DNA of 64,000 nt from Plantactinospora sp. KBS50 (GCF_002285795.1 NZ_CP022961.1:1488001-1552000), one strand, 5' to 3'; shown: positions 1 through 8,624, numbered from the stretch's first letter. The notes: a model not told the origin generated them from the sequence alone. Translations and numbers: made by a program.

Positions 1-334
1 TGAGCGCGCAGGCGGCGAGCGCGTCGGCGCGCCGGGTGGCCGGGTCGGTGTCCAGCAGCGGGCGCATCCCGTGGATCGGGCCGGCCAGCGACAGCGCGGT
101 GCGCAGCCCGTCCAGCGGGCTGGTGCCGGTGTCCCGGGCGATCGGGGGCAGCAGCGGCCGGAGCGCGTCGGGGATCCGGCGCAGCGGGGCGATCTCGGCC
201 GCGAACGCCGACCAGCCGGCCGGGTCCGGCAGCTCGCCGTCGATGAGCAGTGCCCAGACGTCCTCCAGGGTGCAGGCGGTGGCCAGCTCGATCGCGGAGT
301 ACTGCCGGTAGTGGTAGAAGCCCTCCCGGCCGCG
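1..334 (-). pseudogene. Citrate synthase paralogue A, N-terminal fragment
   Basis: Read on the minus strand this is a clean high-GC3 coding frame that opens with RGREGFYHYRQYSAIELA and continues through TLEDVWALLIDGELPD and a GLRTALSLAGPIHG stretch. These are typical of the first 100 or so residues of two-domain citrate or methylcitrate synthases (acetyl- or propionyl-CoA plus oxaloacetate). There is no start codon: coding similarity begins abruptly at 334, about 20 residues late, and the frame runs off the left edge without a stop. At 329-334 it meets, head to head, the C-terminal half of a second citrate synthase on the plus strand. It is therefore truncated by deletion, inversion or misassembly; which of these is not decidable here. 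Confidence 0.7.
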
Positions 335-841
335 TCGACCCGGGCGCACCCGTACGCGGTGGTCGCCGCCGGGCTCGGCGCCTTCGAGGGGCCGTTGCAC
401 GGCGCCGCCGCGAGCCGGGCGTACCGGCTGGTGGGTCAGGCCGTCGAGACCGGCGACCCGGTCGCGGTGTACGCGGAGTCGCTGCGCACCGGCGGCCCGG
501 ACGAGGCGATGGTGCACCGGCCGCACCCGCTGTACCCGTCCGGCGACGTGCGGGCCGCGGCCCTGCTGGACCTGTTGGCGGCGATGCCCACCGAGCCGCG
601 GGTCCGGGCGGCGGTGGACGGCCTGCTGGCGGTGATCCGGCAGCACTCGTCCCGCCACCCCACCGTGGAGTTCGCGCTGGCCGCGCTCGCGCACGCGGGT
701 GGGATGATCCCGGACGCCGGCGAGGCCGTCTTCGCGATCGCCCGGACCGCCGGGTGGATCGCGCACGCGATGGAGGAGTACCGGGAGGCGGGGTTGCGGT
801 TCCGGTTTCGCGGCACCTACACGGGGGCGCGGCCCAGGTGA
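329..841 (+). pseudogene. Citrate synthase-like paralogue B, C-terminal fragment
   Basis: The plus frame shows the C-terminal part of a citrate synthase-like protein: AASTRAHPYAVV, the GPLHGAAA motif with the conserved His, a PHPLYPSGD segment equivalent to the second active-site His region, and the typical end IPDAGEAVFAIARTAGWIAHAMEEY. It resembles the actinobacterial citrate synthase-like proteins that carry an N-terminal DNA-binding domain (recalled, not searched). The first two hundred or so residues are absent: upstream of 329 the plus frame loses coding bias because the minus-strand paralogue begins there. The six bases 329-334 are shared by both fragments. No start codon or ribosome binding site belongs to this piece, so it is most likely not functional as read. 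Confidence 0.7.
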
Positions 842-1018
842 GCGCCGATCCGGATCACCGACGAGCCTTGCGGGCGGTTACGCAGGTTCGATAGCGTATT
901 GACGAGGTTACCCGATGAGCTTCCCGGCGCAGGGCTCGTCTTCGGGTGACGAGGCGCGGCGTCGCATCGGGTGACTGGCTCCACCCCCGACGAGCGTGAG
1001 ATATGCGCATACGTCGAT

Positions 1019-1060
1019 GATCGGCCCTCACGATCGTTGCCGAGGCCGTGAGGGCCGATC
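1019..1060. terminator. Perfect hairpin between convergent genes
   Basis: A perfect 14-bp stem (1019-1032 with 1047-1060) around a 14-nt loop lies between the 3' ends of the citrate synthase fragment (+) and apbE (-). There is no T tract, as is common for actinobacterial terminators. It probably serves both strands. Confidence 0.6.
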
Positions 1061-1081
1061 AACGGGCGGGGTGCGCCGGCC

Positions 1082-1924
1082 TCAGTCCGCCGCGAACAGC
1101 GCGCGGTAGCCGTCGGTGGTGGGAAACCAGTCGTAGCCGGCCGGCCCGGCCGCGAACAGCGCGGTGGCGTAACCGTCCGCAACGGACAGTTGTGGTCCGA
1201 GCACGGTCGCCGCGGTGAGGTGGTGCACCGGCGCCCCGGTGTGCGGGTCGACGACGTGGTTGCGCCGCCCGCCGACTCCGGAGGTACCCACCGCCCCGGC
1301 GGTCATCTCCAGCACCAGTGGCGGCCGGCGGCGGTCCCGGGTCGGGTCGTGCACCGCAATGCGCCACGGCCCGCCGTGCGGCGCGTGACCGCGTACCAGC
1401 AGGTCGGCGCCGCTCTGCACGGCGTAGTCGGAGATGCCCGCGGCGCGCAGCCGGGCGGCGGCCCGGTCGACGGCCCAGCCGATGAGCGGGCCGCCGGGGT
1501 CGAAGCCGCCGGGCACCGCCCAGGCGTCGAACCAGCCGTCGGTGGCGGCCCGCATCGCGGCGCAGCGGTCCACGACGTCGGCCAGTGGCGGGTACGCGTC
1601 GGCGGCGATCTCGCCGCGGCGAAGCCGTGCCACCAGGCTGTCGGCGCGCAGCGGGCTGTAGGTGACGTCGATCGCCCGCAGTTCGGCGACCGCGTCGGCG
1701 ATGGCCTCGCTCAGGCCGCGCCGGCCCAGCCGGGCGGGTGCGTTGAGCACCAGCCGGAACTCGGCGGTGGAGGTCTGCACGGTGTGCCGGGCGACGATGC
1801 GGTTGGCCGGTGTCCCGGTGAACGGGCGCAGCGGTCCGCCGCCGTCCACCCCGAGCCGCAGATCCGGCGGCTCCACCCGGTCCAGCGTCGATCCGGCCGT
1901 TCGGCCGGCACGGTTTCCCATCAT
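1082..1924 (-). CDS. apbE: FAD:protein FMN transferase (ApbE family)
   Basis: A 280-residue protein of the ApbE family, which uses FAD and Mg2+ to attach FMN covalently to Thr/Ser of flavoproteins. Visible family marks are the early segment DVTYSPLRADSLVARL, a GWFDAWAVPGGFDPGG loop, the GADLLVRG segment, HVVDPHTGAPV near residue 230, and the C-terminal SVADGYATALFAAG. No lipobox or signal peptide is seen, so it is probably cytoplasmic. The start ATG at 1924 follows a GGGGG stretch at suitable distance. The gene diverges from leuB; no target flavoprotein is next to it. Confidence 0.85.
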   Translation of the reverse strand: MMGNRAGRTAGSTLDRVEPPDLRLGVDGGGPLRPFTGTPANRIVARHTVQTSTAEFRLVLNAPARLGRRGLSEAIADAVAELRAIDVTYSPLRADSLVARLRRGEIAADAYPPLADVVDRCAAMRAATDGWFDAWAVPGGFDPGGPLIGWAVDRAAARLRAAGISDYAVQSGADLLVRGHAPHGGPWRIAVHDPTRDRRRPPLVLEMTAGAVGTSGVGGRRNHVVDPHTGAPVHHLTAATVLGPQLSVADGYATALFAAGPAGYDWFPTTDGYRALFAAD

Positions 1925-2021
1925 CGTCTCGCCCCCCTGTGCGCAACGGAGATCACGCTAGGTGTTGAACATGTCGGAAGGTTGGATCGACGCTGTGAAT
2001 AGCCTGTACCCTCCGTCACTA

Positions 2022-2047
2022 TCCCATTATGTGAGACGTGCATACTG
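2022..2047. promoter_or_regulatory. Candidate operator in the apbE-leuB intergenic region
   Basis: The only AT-richer stretch between divergent apbE and leuB holds TCCCATTATGTGAGA (2022-2036) and CATACTG (2041-2047). CATACTG also occurs in the iclR-leuC intergenic region at 20983-20989. An IclR-type leucine regulator is known in actinomycetes and one is encoded at 20299-20985, so a shared operator is plausible. A 7-mer match is weak evidence. Confidence 0.25.
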
Positions 2048-2104
2048 AGAAACGGGACGAAGACTACGGTGCCCAGAACGGGCAGCGACGGACGGGAGCA
2101 GGAC

Positions 2105-3133
2105 GTGGCGCGGATCGCGGTGGTGGCCGGCGACGGCATCGGACCCGAGGTGATCGGTGAGGCCCGCAAGGTGATCGACGCGGTGCTGCCCGGCGTCGAG
2201 GCGACCGGGTACGACCTCGGCGCCGCGCGCTACCACCGCACCGGCGAGGTCCTGCCCGACAGCGTCCTGACCGAGCTGGCCGAGCACGACGCGATCCTGC
2301 TCGGCGCCGTCGGCGACCCCGACGTGCCGCCCGGGGTGCTGGAGCGCGGGCTGCTGCTGCGCCTGCGGTTCGCCTTCGACCAGTACGTCAACCTCCGGCC
2401 GTCGCGGCTCTGGCCGGGCACGGCCGGGCCGCTGGCCGACATCAAGGCCGGCGACATCGACCTGGTCGTGGTCCGCGAGGGCACCGAGGGCCTGTACGCG
2501 GGCGCCGGCGGGGTGCTGCACCGGGACACGCCGGCGGAGATCGCCACCGAGGAGAGCCTGAACACCCGGCACGGCGTCGAGCGGGTCATCCGCGACGCGT
2601 TCGCCCGGGCGCAGCGGCGGCCCCGCCGCCGGGTCACCCTCGTGCACAAGAGCAACGTGCTGACCCACGCCGGGTCGCTGTGGACCCGGACCTTCGCCGA
2701 GGTGGCGGCCGAGCACCCGACGGTCGAGACCGAGTACCAGCACGTCGACGCCGCGGCCATGTACCTGGTCACCCAGCCCCAGCGGTACGACGTGGTGGTG
2801 ACCGACAACCTGTTCGGGGACATCCTCACCGACATCGCCGCGGCGGTCACCGGCGGGATCGGGCTGGCCGCCAGCGGCTGCATCAACCCGGAGCGGCGCT
2901 ACCCGTCGATGTTCGAGCCGGTGCACGGCTCGGCCCCGGACATCGCCGGCCGCGGCGTGGCCGACCCGGTGGCCGCGGTGCTGTCGGCGGGTCTGCTGCT
3001 GGAGCACCTCGGCCACCCCGGCGCGGCCGAGCGGGTCTCCCGGGCGGTCGCGGCCGAACTGGCCGGCCGGGTCCCCGGCGCCGCACTGCGCACCGCCGAG
3101 GTCGGCGACCGGCTCGCCGCCGCCGTATCCTGA
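2105..3133 (+). CDS. leuB: 3-isopropylmalate dehydrogenase
   Basis: NAD-dependent oxidative decarboxylation of 3-isopropylmalate to 2-ketoisocaproate, the third committed step of leucine synthesis in the cytoplasm. The protein opens [15 protein letters not shown], the classic N-terminus of the isocitrate/isopropylmalate dehydrogenase family. It also has [27 protein letters not shown], the [20 protein letters not shown] metal and substrate site, and [14 protein letters not shown] for NAD binding. I chose GTG 2105 (342 residues) because GGGAG lies 6 nt upstream and the family motif begins at once; an in-frame GTG at 2069 would add 12 unconserved residues. Followed by ilvE and cimA, as in other actinomycetes; leuC and leuD are at 21-23 kb. 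Confidence 0.93.
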   Translation: MARIAVVAGDGIGPEVIGEARKVIDAVLPGVEATGYDLGAARYHRTGEVLPDSVLTELAEHDAILLGAVGDPDVPPGVLERGLLLRLRFAFDQYVNLRPSRLWPGTAGPLADIKAGDIDLVVVREGTEGLYAGAGGVLHRDTPAEIATEESLNTRHGVERVIRDAFARAQRRPRRRVTLVHKSNVLTHAGSLWTRTFAEVAAEHPTVETEYQHVDAAAMYLVTQPQRYDVVVTDNLFGDILTDIAAAVTGGIGLAASGCINPERRYPSMFEPVHGSAPDIAGRGVADPVAAVLSAGLLLEHLGHPGAAERVSRAVAAELAGRVPGAALRTAEVGDRLAAAVS

Positions 3134-3267
3134 CCCGCGCCTCCGGTCGGCGACATTTGCACACCGGCGACCGGAGGTTCCCACTGAACGAGCGTTCGGG
3201 GTAGGTTTCAGGGACTCGGTTTCTCCGGCGGACGTCTCCCGCCGGATCCAGCATGGAGGTCAGCGCA

Positions 3268-4365
3268 ATGAGCGGTGGTGACAAGCTCGACTTCGAGATT
3301 CGTCCGAATCCGGCCCCGGTAGCCGCCGCCGAGCGAGCCGCACTGCTGGCCAACCCCGGATTCGGCCGGATCTTCACCGATCACATGGTCACCATCCGGT
3401 ACGCCGAGGAGAAGGGCTGGTACGACGCCCGGGTCGAGGCCCGCGCCGCCATCCCGATGGACCCGGCCGCAGCCGTGCTGCACTACGCGCAGGAGATCTT
3501 CGAGGGGCTCAAGGCGTACCACGCCGCGGACGGCGGGGTGACGATGTTCCGGCCCGAGGCCAACGCGGCCCGGTTCGTCGCCTCGGCCAACCGGATGGCC
3601 ATGCCGGCGCTGCCCGAGCAGGCGTTCCTGGACTCGCTGCGGCACCTCGTGGAGATCGACCGCGAGTGGATCCCCACGGCCGACGGCGGCAGCCTCTACC
3701 TGCGGCCGTTCATGTTCGCCAGCGAGGCCTTCCTCGGGGTGCGCCCGGCCAAGGAATTTCTCTACGTGGTGATCGCCTCCCCGGTGGGCGCCTACTTCAC
3801 CGGCGGCGTGCAGCCGGTGACCGTCTGGATCTCGCCCAACTACACCCGCGCCGCGCCGGGCGGGACGGGCGCGGCGAAGTGCGGGGGCAACTACGCCAAC
3901 TCGCTTGTCGCCAAGGCCGAGGCCGTCGCGCACGGCTGTGACGACGTGGTGTTCCTGGACGCCGCCGAGCGCCGGACCATCGACGAGATGAGCGGGATGA
4001 ACGTGTTCATCGTGCTCGACGACGGCAGCCTGGTCACCCCGCCGCTGACCGGGACGATCCTGGCCGGCATCACCCGGGAGTCGGTGCTGATGCTCGCCGG
4101 GCGGGACGGGCGGACCGTGACCGAGCGCCCGTTCAGCCTGGACGAGTGGCGCGACGGGGTGGCCAGCGGCCGGGTCCGGGAGGCGTTCGCCTGCGGCACG
4201 GCCGCGGTGATCACACCGATCGGCCGGGTGCGCACCCCGGACGGCGACTTCACCATCGGCGACGGTGGGCCGGGCGAGGTCACCATGGGCCTGCGCCAGC
4301 AGCTCATCGACATCCAGCGCGGCCGCGCCGAGGACCCGTTCGGCTGGGTGCACCGGCTCCGCTGA
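3268..4365 (+). CDS. ilvE: Branched-chain amino acid aminotransferase
   Basis: A class IV PLP-dependent transaminase that makes leucine, isoleucine and valine from their 2-keto acids and glutamate. The 365-residue protein has FEGLKAYH (about 78-85), FRPEANAARF, YLRPFMFASEAFLGV, the catalytic-lysine segment GTGAAKCGGNYANS (Lys about 204), EMSGMNVFIV and the end GEVTMGLRQQL, all typical of the BCAT branch. The start ATG 3268 is preceded by GGAGG at 3256-3260; the upstream in-frame ATG 3253 overlaps that Shine-Dalgarno sequence and is rejected. It lies 134 nt after leuB in the same direction. Confidence 0.93.
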   Translation: MSGGDKLDFEIRPNPAPVAAAERAALLANPGFGRIFTDHMVTIRYAEEKGWYDARVEARAAIPMDPAAAVLHYAQEIFEGLKAYHAADGGVTMFRPEANAARFVASANRMAMPALPEQAFLDSLRHLVEIDREWIPTADGGSLYLRPFMFASEAFLGVRPAKEFLYVVIASPVGAYFTGGVQPVTVWISPNYTRAAPGGTGAAKCGGNYANSLVAKAEAVAHGCDDVVFLDAAERRTIDEMSGMNVFIVLDDGSLVTPPLTGTILAGITRESVLMLAGRDGRTVTERPFSLDEWRDGVASGRVREAFACGTAAVITPIGRVRTPDGDFTIGDGGPGEVTMGLRQQLIDIQRGRAEDPFGWVHRLR

Positions 4366-4375
4366 GCGCGGGCGA

Positions 4376-5109
4376 TCAGTCCAGCAGGTGCCCGCGGAGC
4401 GCCGCGATGCGATCCGCGGGCAGGCCGGTGGACCGGACGTACCCCTCGACGTCGCCGTGCCGGGCGCGCAGCCCGGTGAGGAAGCCGGCCATCGCCTCGG
4501 CCGGCGACGCCAGGAACGGCGGCGGCAGTTCCCCGTCCGGGGACTGGCCGCGCGCCCACTCCCGGTACCGCTCGCCGGCCGCGGTGCTGAGCGCGTAGTC
4601 GGCCGCGATGTCCGCGTCGGCCACGCCGAGCAGGGCGAGGGTGAGCGCGCAGACCATCCCGGTGCGGTCCTTGCCGGCCACGCAGTGCACCACCGCGGGC
4701 GCGTTGTCCGTGTCGGCGATCACCTCAAGCGCCGCCGCGATGCCGGCGGCGCCGGTCTCGGCCATCTCCAGGTACCGCGTCGCGAGGTAGTCGGACAGCC
4801 CGCCGGCGCCGTCGTACGGGGTCTCCTCCCACGGCCGGTGCGCCAGTTCGAGGTGCCGGTAGACCAGCCCGTCGTACGCCGGTACCCGGCCGTCGCGGTC
4901 GACCTCGTCCGACCGGCGCAGGTCGATGACCGTGCGGATGCCCAGGTCGAGGAAGGTCTCGCGGTCCGCGCGGAGGCGGTGCAGCGAGTCGGAGCGGTAG
5001 AGCCGGCCCCGGCGCACCGACCGGCCACCGAGACCGGTGTGTCCCCCGCGTCGCGGAAGTTGAAGCATTCGGTGAAGGCGAGCGAGGCGTACTCGGATTC
5101 GGTGGTCAT
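4376..5109 (-). pseudogene. Tyrosine/serine phosphatase, one frameshift
   Basis: A protein phosphatase of the tyrosine-phosphatase Y2 type. The C-terminal frame has GRLYRSDSLHRL, the catalytic loop HCVAGKDRTGM (C-x5-R) and an alpha-helical end. The true N-terminus, MTTESEYASLAFTECFNFRD, is in another frame, starting at ATG 5109. The frames join at a run of five C (plus strand 5043-5047): one extra C restores NFRDAGGHTGLGGRSVRRGR, exactly the family pattern. So the gene carries a -1 frameshift, either a real mutation or a homopolymer error. It is convergent with ilvE, whose stop is only 10 nt away. The substrate is unknown. Confidence 0.8.
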
Positions 5110-5153
5110 CCGGCCACGGTAGTCGCGGTTGGCGGCCGCGGGTAGCGCACGGT

Positions 5154-5192
5154 GCCGCCCGCGGCCACGCGACGGGCGTGGCCGCGGGCGGC
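5154..5192 (-). terminator. 17-bp perfect hairpin after the PRC-barrel gene
   Basis: Stem 5154-5170 pairs perfectly with 5176-5192 around a 5-nt loop, just downstream of the PRC-barrel gene stop on the minus strand. It is GC-only with no T tract and probably ends that transcript before the phosphatase gene. Confidence 0.65.
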
Positions 5193-5222
5193 AACCGCGG
5201 ACGGTCGGGGGTCGGCCGGCGG

Positions 5223-5753
5223 TCAGCCGCGCTCGGGCGGGGGCGTGTGGCCGGGCTGCGGGGCCAGCCCGCCGGGCGGCATGGCCGAGGGCGCCGCGCC
5301 CTCGCCGACCGGCGGGGCCATCTCCCCGGGCGGTACGGCGGTGCCCGGCGCGGCGTAGGTGTCGCCGTAGTACCCGCCGAGCTGCGTGCGGTAGGCCGGG
5401 TCGGCGTGGCTCGCCTCGTCGTACTCGGGGGCGGCCTTGATCTGCTCCTTGTCCCGGTCGACGTAGACCTTCCGGTCGTCGTGGTCGACCCGCTCGATCA
5501 CCCCGGCGGGCAGCAGGACCTTCCGGCCGAAGATCCACGGTCCGGTGTCCACCACCAGGAAGCTGTCGTCCGTGTCGTGGTTGGCCCGGTCCACCTTGCC
5601 GATGTGTCCGTCGGTGGCCTCCACCCGGTAGCCGACCAGGTCGGTGTCGCTGACCTCGTGCACGCCGTCCCGGTACGCCCACGCCTGGAACGGTGCGGGT
5701 CCGCCGTGCAGCCCCGGCTCGGCGATCGGCAGCAGGTGTTCGCGGTTATCCAT
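5223..5753 (-). CDS. PRC-barrel domain protein
   Basis: A 176-residue protein with a central PRC-barrel-like domain: LVGYRVEATDGHIGKVD, then a DSFLVVDTGPWIFGRKVLLPAG stretch and IERVDHDDRKVYVDRDKEQI. The tail is rich in Pro, Gly and Ala with no membrane segment. PRC barrels occur in RimM, photosynthetic reaction centre H subunits and many actinobacterial proteins of unknown role; no specific function can be given. ATG 5753 has AGGAGG 6 nt upstream and is preferred to an upstream in-frame start that adds 17 Arg-rich residues. It is divergent from the cimA leader. Confidence 0.8.
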   Translation of the reverse strand: MDNREHLLPIAEPGLHGGPAPFQAWAYRDGVHEVSDTDLVGYRVEATDGHIGKVDRANHDTDDSFLVVDTGPWIFGRKVLLPAGVIERVDHDDRKVYVDRDKEQIKAAPEYDEASHADPAYRTQLGGYYGDTYAAPGTAVPPGEMAPPVGEGAAPSAMPPGGLAPQPGHTPPPERG

Positions 5754-5944
5754 CGGGGGCCTCCTCTGTCGTCGGTAGCGGTGCATCCGCGGAAGGCGGT
5801 ACACAAGGACGTACCCGCGTGGCCGCAGCCGTACACCGCAGGTCGCGGCGCCCCGGCGCCGGGACGGACCGTCACAATCCGCAACCGTCCCGTCATGTGG
5901 ATTTTTCTTCCCGGCACACGGCCGGAGTGGCAGAGTCAGCGACC

Positions 5945-5977
5945 GTGACGCACGTCGTCTCCACCATTACCAGCTAG
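5945..5977 (+). CDS. Leader peptide of the cimA attenuator
   Basis: A 10-codon reading frame, GTG...TAG, encoding Met-Thr-His-Val-Val-Ser-Thr-Ile-Thr-Ser. It ends directly before two hairpins and cimA. Val, Ile and Thr codons are six of the nine after the start, fitting ribosome-mediated sensing of isoleucine/valine supply. No strong Shine-Dalgarno sequence is visible. Inference from position and composition. Confidence 0.55.
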   Translation: MTHVVSTITS

Positions 5978-6003
5978 CGCGCCCGGCCGACGGCCGAGCG
6001 CGC
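5977..6003 (+). promoter_or_regulatory. First hairpin of the cimA attenuator
   Basis: Directly after the leader stop codon, GCGCGC at 5977-5982 pairs with 5998-6003, and GGCC at 5985-5988 with 5992-5995. This would be the hairpin whose formation depends on ribosome position over the leader peptide. Inference. Confidence 0.45.
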
Positions 6004-6004
6004 A

Positions 6005-6038
6005 GACCTCCCGCGACCAGCGGGGGGTCTTTTTGTTT
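6005..6038 (+). terminator. Intrinsic terminator of the cimA attenuator
   Basis: Stem 6005-6014 pairs with 6020-6029 (10 bp, one G-T pair), loop GACCA, followed at once by TTTTTGTTT. It is the most classical intrinsic terminator in this GC-rich window and sits only 17 nt before the cimA start, so it must be read through for cimA expression. That position argues for attenuation rather than simple termination. Confidence 0.8.
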
Positions 6039-6055
6039 GCTCCGGAGGGACTCCC

Positions 6056-7645
6056 ATGACTTTCCAGGTGTTCGACACGACGCTGCGTGACGGTGCCCAG
6101 CGCGAGGGGATCACCTACTCGGTGATCGACAAGCTGGCCGTGGCCCGGTTGCTCGACGACTTCGGCGTCGGGTTCATCGAGGGCGGATGGCCGGGCGCCG
6201 TGCCCAAGGACACCGAGTTCTTCCGCCGAGCACAGCAGGAACTCGATCTCAAGCACGCGCAGTTGGTGGCGTTCGGCGCCACCCGCCGGGCCGGGTTGGC
6301 CGCGGCCGACGATCCCCAGGTGGCCGGCCTGCGCGAGGCCGGGACCCCGGCGGTGTGCCTGGTGGCCAAGTCCGACCTGCGGCACGTGGAGCGGGCGCTG
6401 CGGACCACCGCGGCGGAGAACCTGGCCATGGTGGGTGACACGGTGACGCACCTGGTGGCCGAGGGGCGGCGGGTGTTCCTCGACTGCGAGCACTTCTTCG
6501 ACGGCTTCCGTTTCGATCCCCGGTACACCGCCTCGGTCGTCGAGACCGCGCTGGCCGCCGGGGCCGAGATCGCGGTGCTCTGCGACACCAACGGCGGCAT
6601 GCTGCCGTCCCGGATCGCCGCGGCCATCGGCGAGCTGACCGACCTGCTCGGCATCCCGGCCGACCGGCTGGGGATCCACTGCCAGAACGACACCGGCTGC
6701 GCGGTGGCCAACACCATCGCCGCGGTGGAGGCCGGGGTCCGGCACGTGCAGGGGACCGCGAACGGGTACGGCGAGCGTCCGGGCAACGCCGACCTGTTCA
6801 CCGTGGTCGGCAACCTCGAACTCAAGCTCGGCATGCGGGTGCTGCCGGCCGGCTGCCTGGACCGGATGGTGCACGTCGCGCACGCCATCGCCGAGATCGC
6901 GAACATCACCCCGGACACCCACCAGCCGTACGTGGGTGCGGCGGCGTTCGCGCACAAGGCCGGCCTGCACGCCAGCGCGATCAAGGTCGACCCGCTGCTG
7001 TACAACCACGTCGACCCGCCGGTGGTCGGCAACGACATGCGGATCCTGGTGACCGAGATGGCCGGCCGGGCCAGCATCGAACTGAAGTCGCGGCAGCTCG
7101 GCATCGACCTGGCCGACCAGCCCGAGACGCTCGGCCGGGTCACCCGGCGGGTCAAGGAGATGGAGGCCGGCGGGTGGTCGTTCGAGGCCGCCGACGCGTC
7201 GTTCGAGCTGCTGGTCCGCGACGAACTGGCCGATCAGGCCGTGGTCCGGCCGTTCACCCTGGAGTCGTACCGGGTGCTGGTCGAGCACCGCGAGGACGCC
7301 GCGGTGGTCTCCGAGGCGACCGTGAAGATCCGGGTACGCGGCGAGCGGGTGATCGCCACGGCGGAGGGCAACGGCCCGGTGAACGCCCTCGACGAGGCGC
7401 TGCGCAGCGCGCTGATCCGGCACTACCCCGCGCTGCGCGACTTCCGGCTGGCCGACTACAAGGTCCGGATCCTGGAGGACAGCCACGGCACCGACGCGGT
7501 GACCCGGGTACTGGTCGAGACGGCGGGCGCGGACGGCCGGGACTGGACCACCGTCGGGGTGCACCCGAACGTGGTGGAGGCGAGCTGGCACGCGCTGGTG
7601 GACGCGCTGGTGTACGGGCTGTCCCGGGCCGAGGTAAAAGCGTGA
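6056..7645 (+). CDS. cimA: (R)-citramalate synthase
   Basis: Condenses pyruvate and acetyl-CoA to citramalate, the threonine-independent entry to 2-ketobutyrate and isoleucine. The 529-residue protein starts FQVFDTTLRDGAQREG, the catalytic DRE-TIM metallolyase motif, and contains EGGWPGAVPKD, LCDTNGGMLP, HCQNDTGCAVANT and the metal-site GTANGYGERPGNADL. A C-terminal LeuA-type allosteric region follows (roughly 400-529). The short N-terminus and EGGWPG motif fit CimA-type proteins better than 2-isopropylmalate synthase. GGAGGG lies before ATG 6056. The attenuator just upstream fits feedback by branched-chain amino acid supply. Confidence 0.9.
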   Translation: MTFQVFDTTLRDGAQREGITYSVIDKLAVARLLDDFGVGFIEGGWPGAVPKDTEFFRRAQQELDLKHAQLVAFGATRRAGLAAADDPQVAGLREAGTPAVCLVAKSDLRHVERALRTTAAENLAMVGDTVTHLVAEGRRVFLDCEHFFDGFRFDPRYTASVVETALAAGAEIAVLCDTNGGMLPSRIAAAIGELTDLLGIPADRLGIHCQNDTGCAVANTIAAVEAGVRHVQGTANGYGERPGNADLFTVVGNLELKLGMRVLPAGCLDRMVHVAHAIAEIANITPDTHQPYVGAAAFAHKAGLHASAIKVDPLLYNHVDPPVVGNDMRILVTEMAGRASIELKSRQLGIDLADQPETLGRVTRRVKEMEAGGWSFEAADASFELLVRDELADQAVVRPFTLESYRVLVEHREDAAVVSEATVKIRVRGERVIATAEGNGPVNALDEALRSALIRHYPALRDFRLADYKVRILEDSHGTDAVTRVLVETAGADGRDWTTVGVHPNVVEASWHALVDALVYGLSRAEVKA

Positions 7646-8009
7646 GAGCGAATAGAATTTGCATTTCATAAACGCCGGGGAGGGCAATGTGAATTGCTCT
7701 CCGGCGGTGCGCCGTTATTGACGGCAATCCTTTGTTGGTGTTACGTTCCGAGCAGGTTGCGACACGACTATCTCGGGCCCATAACACCTGCTCAGAGTGG
7801 GTGTAGGACAGATTTCTCCGGATCCGGCCACCGCATCGGTCCCCTGTGGGAGCCGCTGCGGAGGCTGGCGTGCGCTACGGGGGGCCGGGAAATTGTGAGC
7901 GGCGGTTCACGAAAGGGGGAGGGTGCCCGCGTCGTCGCGACCGCCTCGCCCGGGGAGATTCCTCGACCGAGGCAATTCCTCGACCCGCTTGGGCAGAAAA
8001 GAGATCCTC
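7646..8009 (+). other. Intergenic region cimA to secreted protein
   Basis: 364 bases without a convincing gene. It holds the cimA terminator (7673-7706), a small GCCGT/ACGGC hairpin at 7711-7725, and a relatively AT-rich stretch around 7640-7760 that may hold the promoter of the next gene. Reading frames crossing 7800-8000 lack the codon bias of neighbouring genes. Confidence 0.5.
7673..7706 (+). terminator. Terminator after cimA
   Basis: CGCCGG (7673-7678) pairs with CCGGCG (7701-7706), and GCAAT with ATTGC on either side of GTGA. The stem has a small internal mismatch. It lies 28 nt after the cimA stop. Confidence 0.6.
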
Positions 8010-8552
8010 ATGGCCAGATTCTCGCGTCGCAAGGCGACCACGGTGGCGATCGGCGCGTTCGCCCTCGCCCTGCTCGGCGGCGGTGTGGCAGCCGCGGCCC
8101 CGAACGACAGTCATCCGGCGGCCGCGCGGGCCGAACAGCCCGGCATCGGCGGCCCGGCCGCCGCCCGCGGCTCCGCCGCCCAGCCGGCGGTCAGCAAGGC
8201 GGAGGCGGCCGCGGCCCGCGCCGCGCTCGCGCCGTCGGACGCGACGGTGGCCGACGCGGGCACCAAGCCCGAGTTCGCCGTGGTCGAGTCCAACGGCACC
8301 CTGGTCCGGGGCTACCACGCCGTCTCGGCCGCCCGGCTCGGTGTGGGTGAGTACCAGGTCGTGTTCACCCACGACGTGCGGCAGTCGGCGTACGTCGCCA
8401 CCACCGGGTTCACCGGATCGCTGTACGTTCCGCCGCCCGGGATCGTTGTGGTGGCGGGCCGGACCGGCATCTCGAACGGGGTGTTCATCGCGACGTACGA
8501 CACCAACGGTGCGCTGGTCGACCGGGCGTTCCACCTCGTCGTGACCTCCTGA
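8010..8552 (+). CDS. Secreted protein of unknown function
   Basis: A 180-residue protein with a clear Sec signal: ARFSRRKATT, a hydrophobic core AIGAFALALLGGGVAAAA, and probable cleavage near residue 31. An Ala-rich linker (about 35-85) follows. The last 95 residues look beta-rich: EFAVVESNGTLVRGYHAVSA, YQVVFTHDVRQSAYVATTGF and IVVVAGRTGISNGVFIATYD. No catalytic motif or family is recognised. ATG 8010 has AAAGAG 6-8 nt upstream; the 29 upstream in-frame residues lack coding bias. The gene stands alone between two hairpins. Confidence 0.75.
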   Translation: MARFSRRKATTVAIGAFALALLGGGVAAAAPNDSHPAAARAEQPGIGGPAAARGSAAQPAVSKAEAAAARAALAPSDATVADAGTKPEFAVVESNGTLVRGYHAVSAARLGVGEYQVVFTHDVRQSAYVATTGFTGSLYVPPPGIVVVAGRTGISNGVFIATYDTNGALVDRAFHLVVTS

Positions 8553-8563
8553 GCCACACCGGC

Positions 8564-8610
8564 ACCGCTACCGGCCCCCACCCCGACCCGGGGTGGGGGC
8601 CGGTAGCGGT
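8564..8610. terminator. Strong bidirectional hairpin, 21-bp perfect stem
   Basis: 8564-8584 pairs perfectly with 8590-8610 around a 5-nt loop. It lies between the convergent ends of the secreted protein gene and the EEP phosphatase gene and probably terminates both. Confidence 0.8.
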
Positions 8611-8624
8611 ACCGGCCCGGGTCC

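Noticed and set aside
2069-2104. Longer leuB N-terminus from GTG 2069
   Set aside because: GGGAG with 6-nt spacing precedes GTG 2105 and the conserved N-terminus starts right there.
3253-3267. ilvE start at ATG 3253
   Set aside because: It would lie on the Shine-Dalgarno sequence of ATG 3268.
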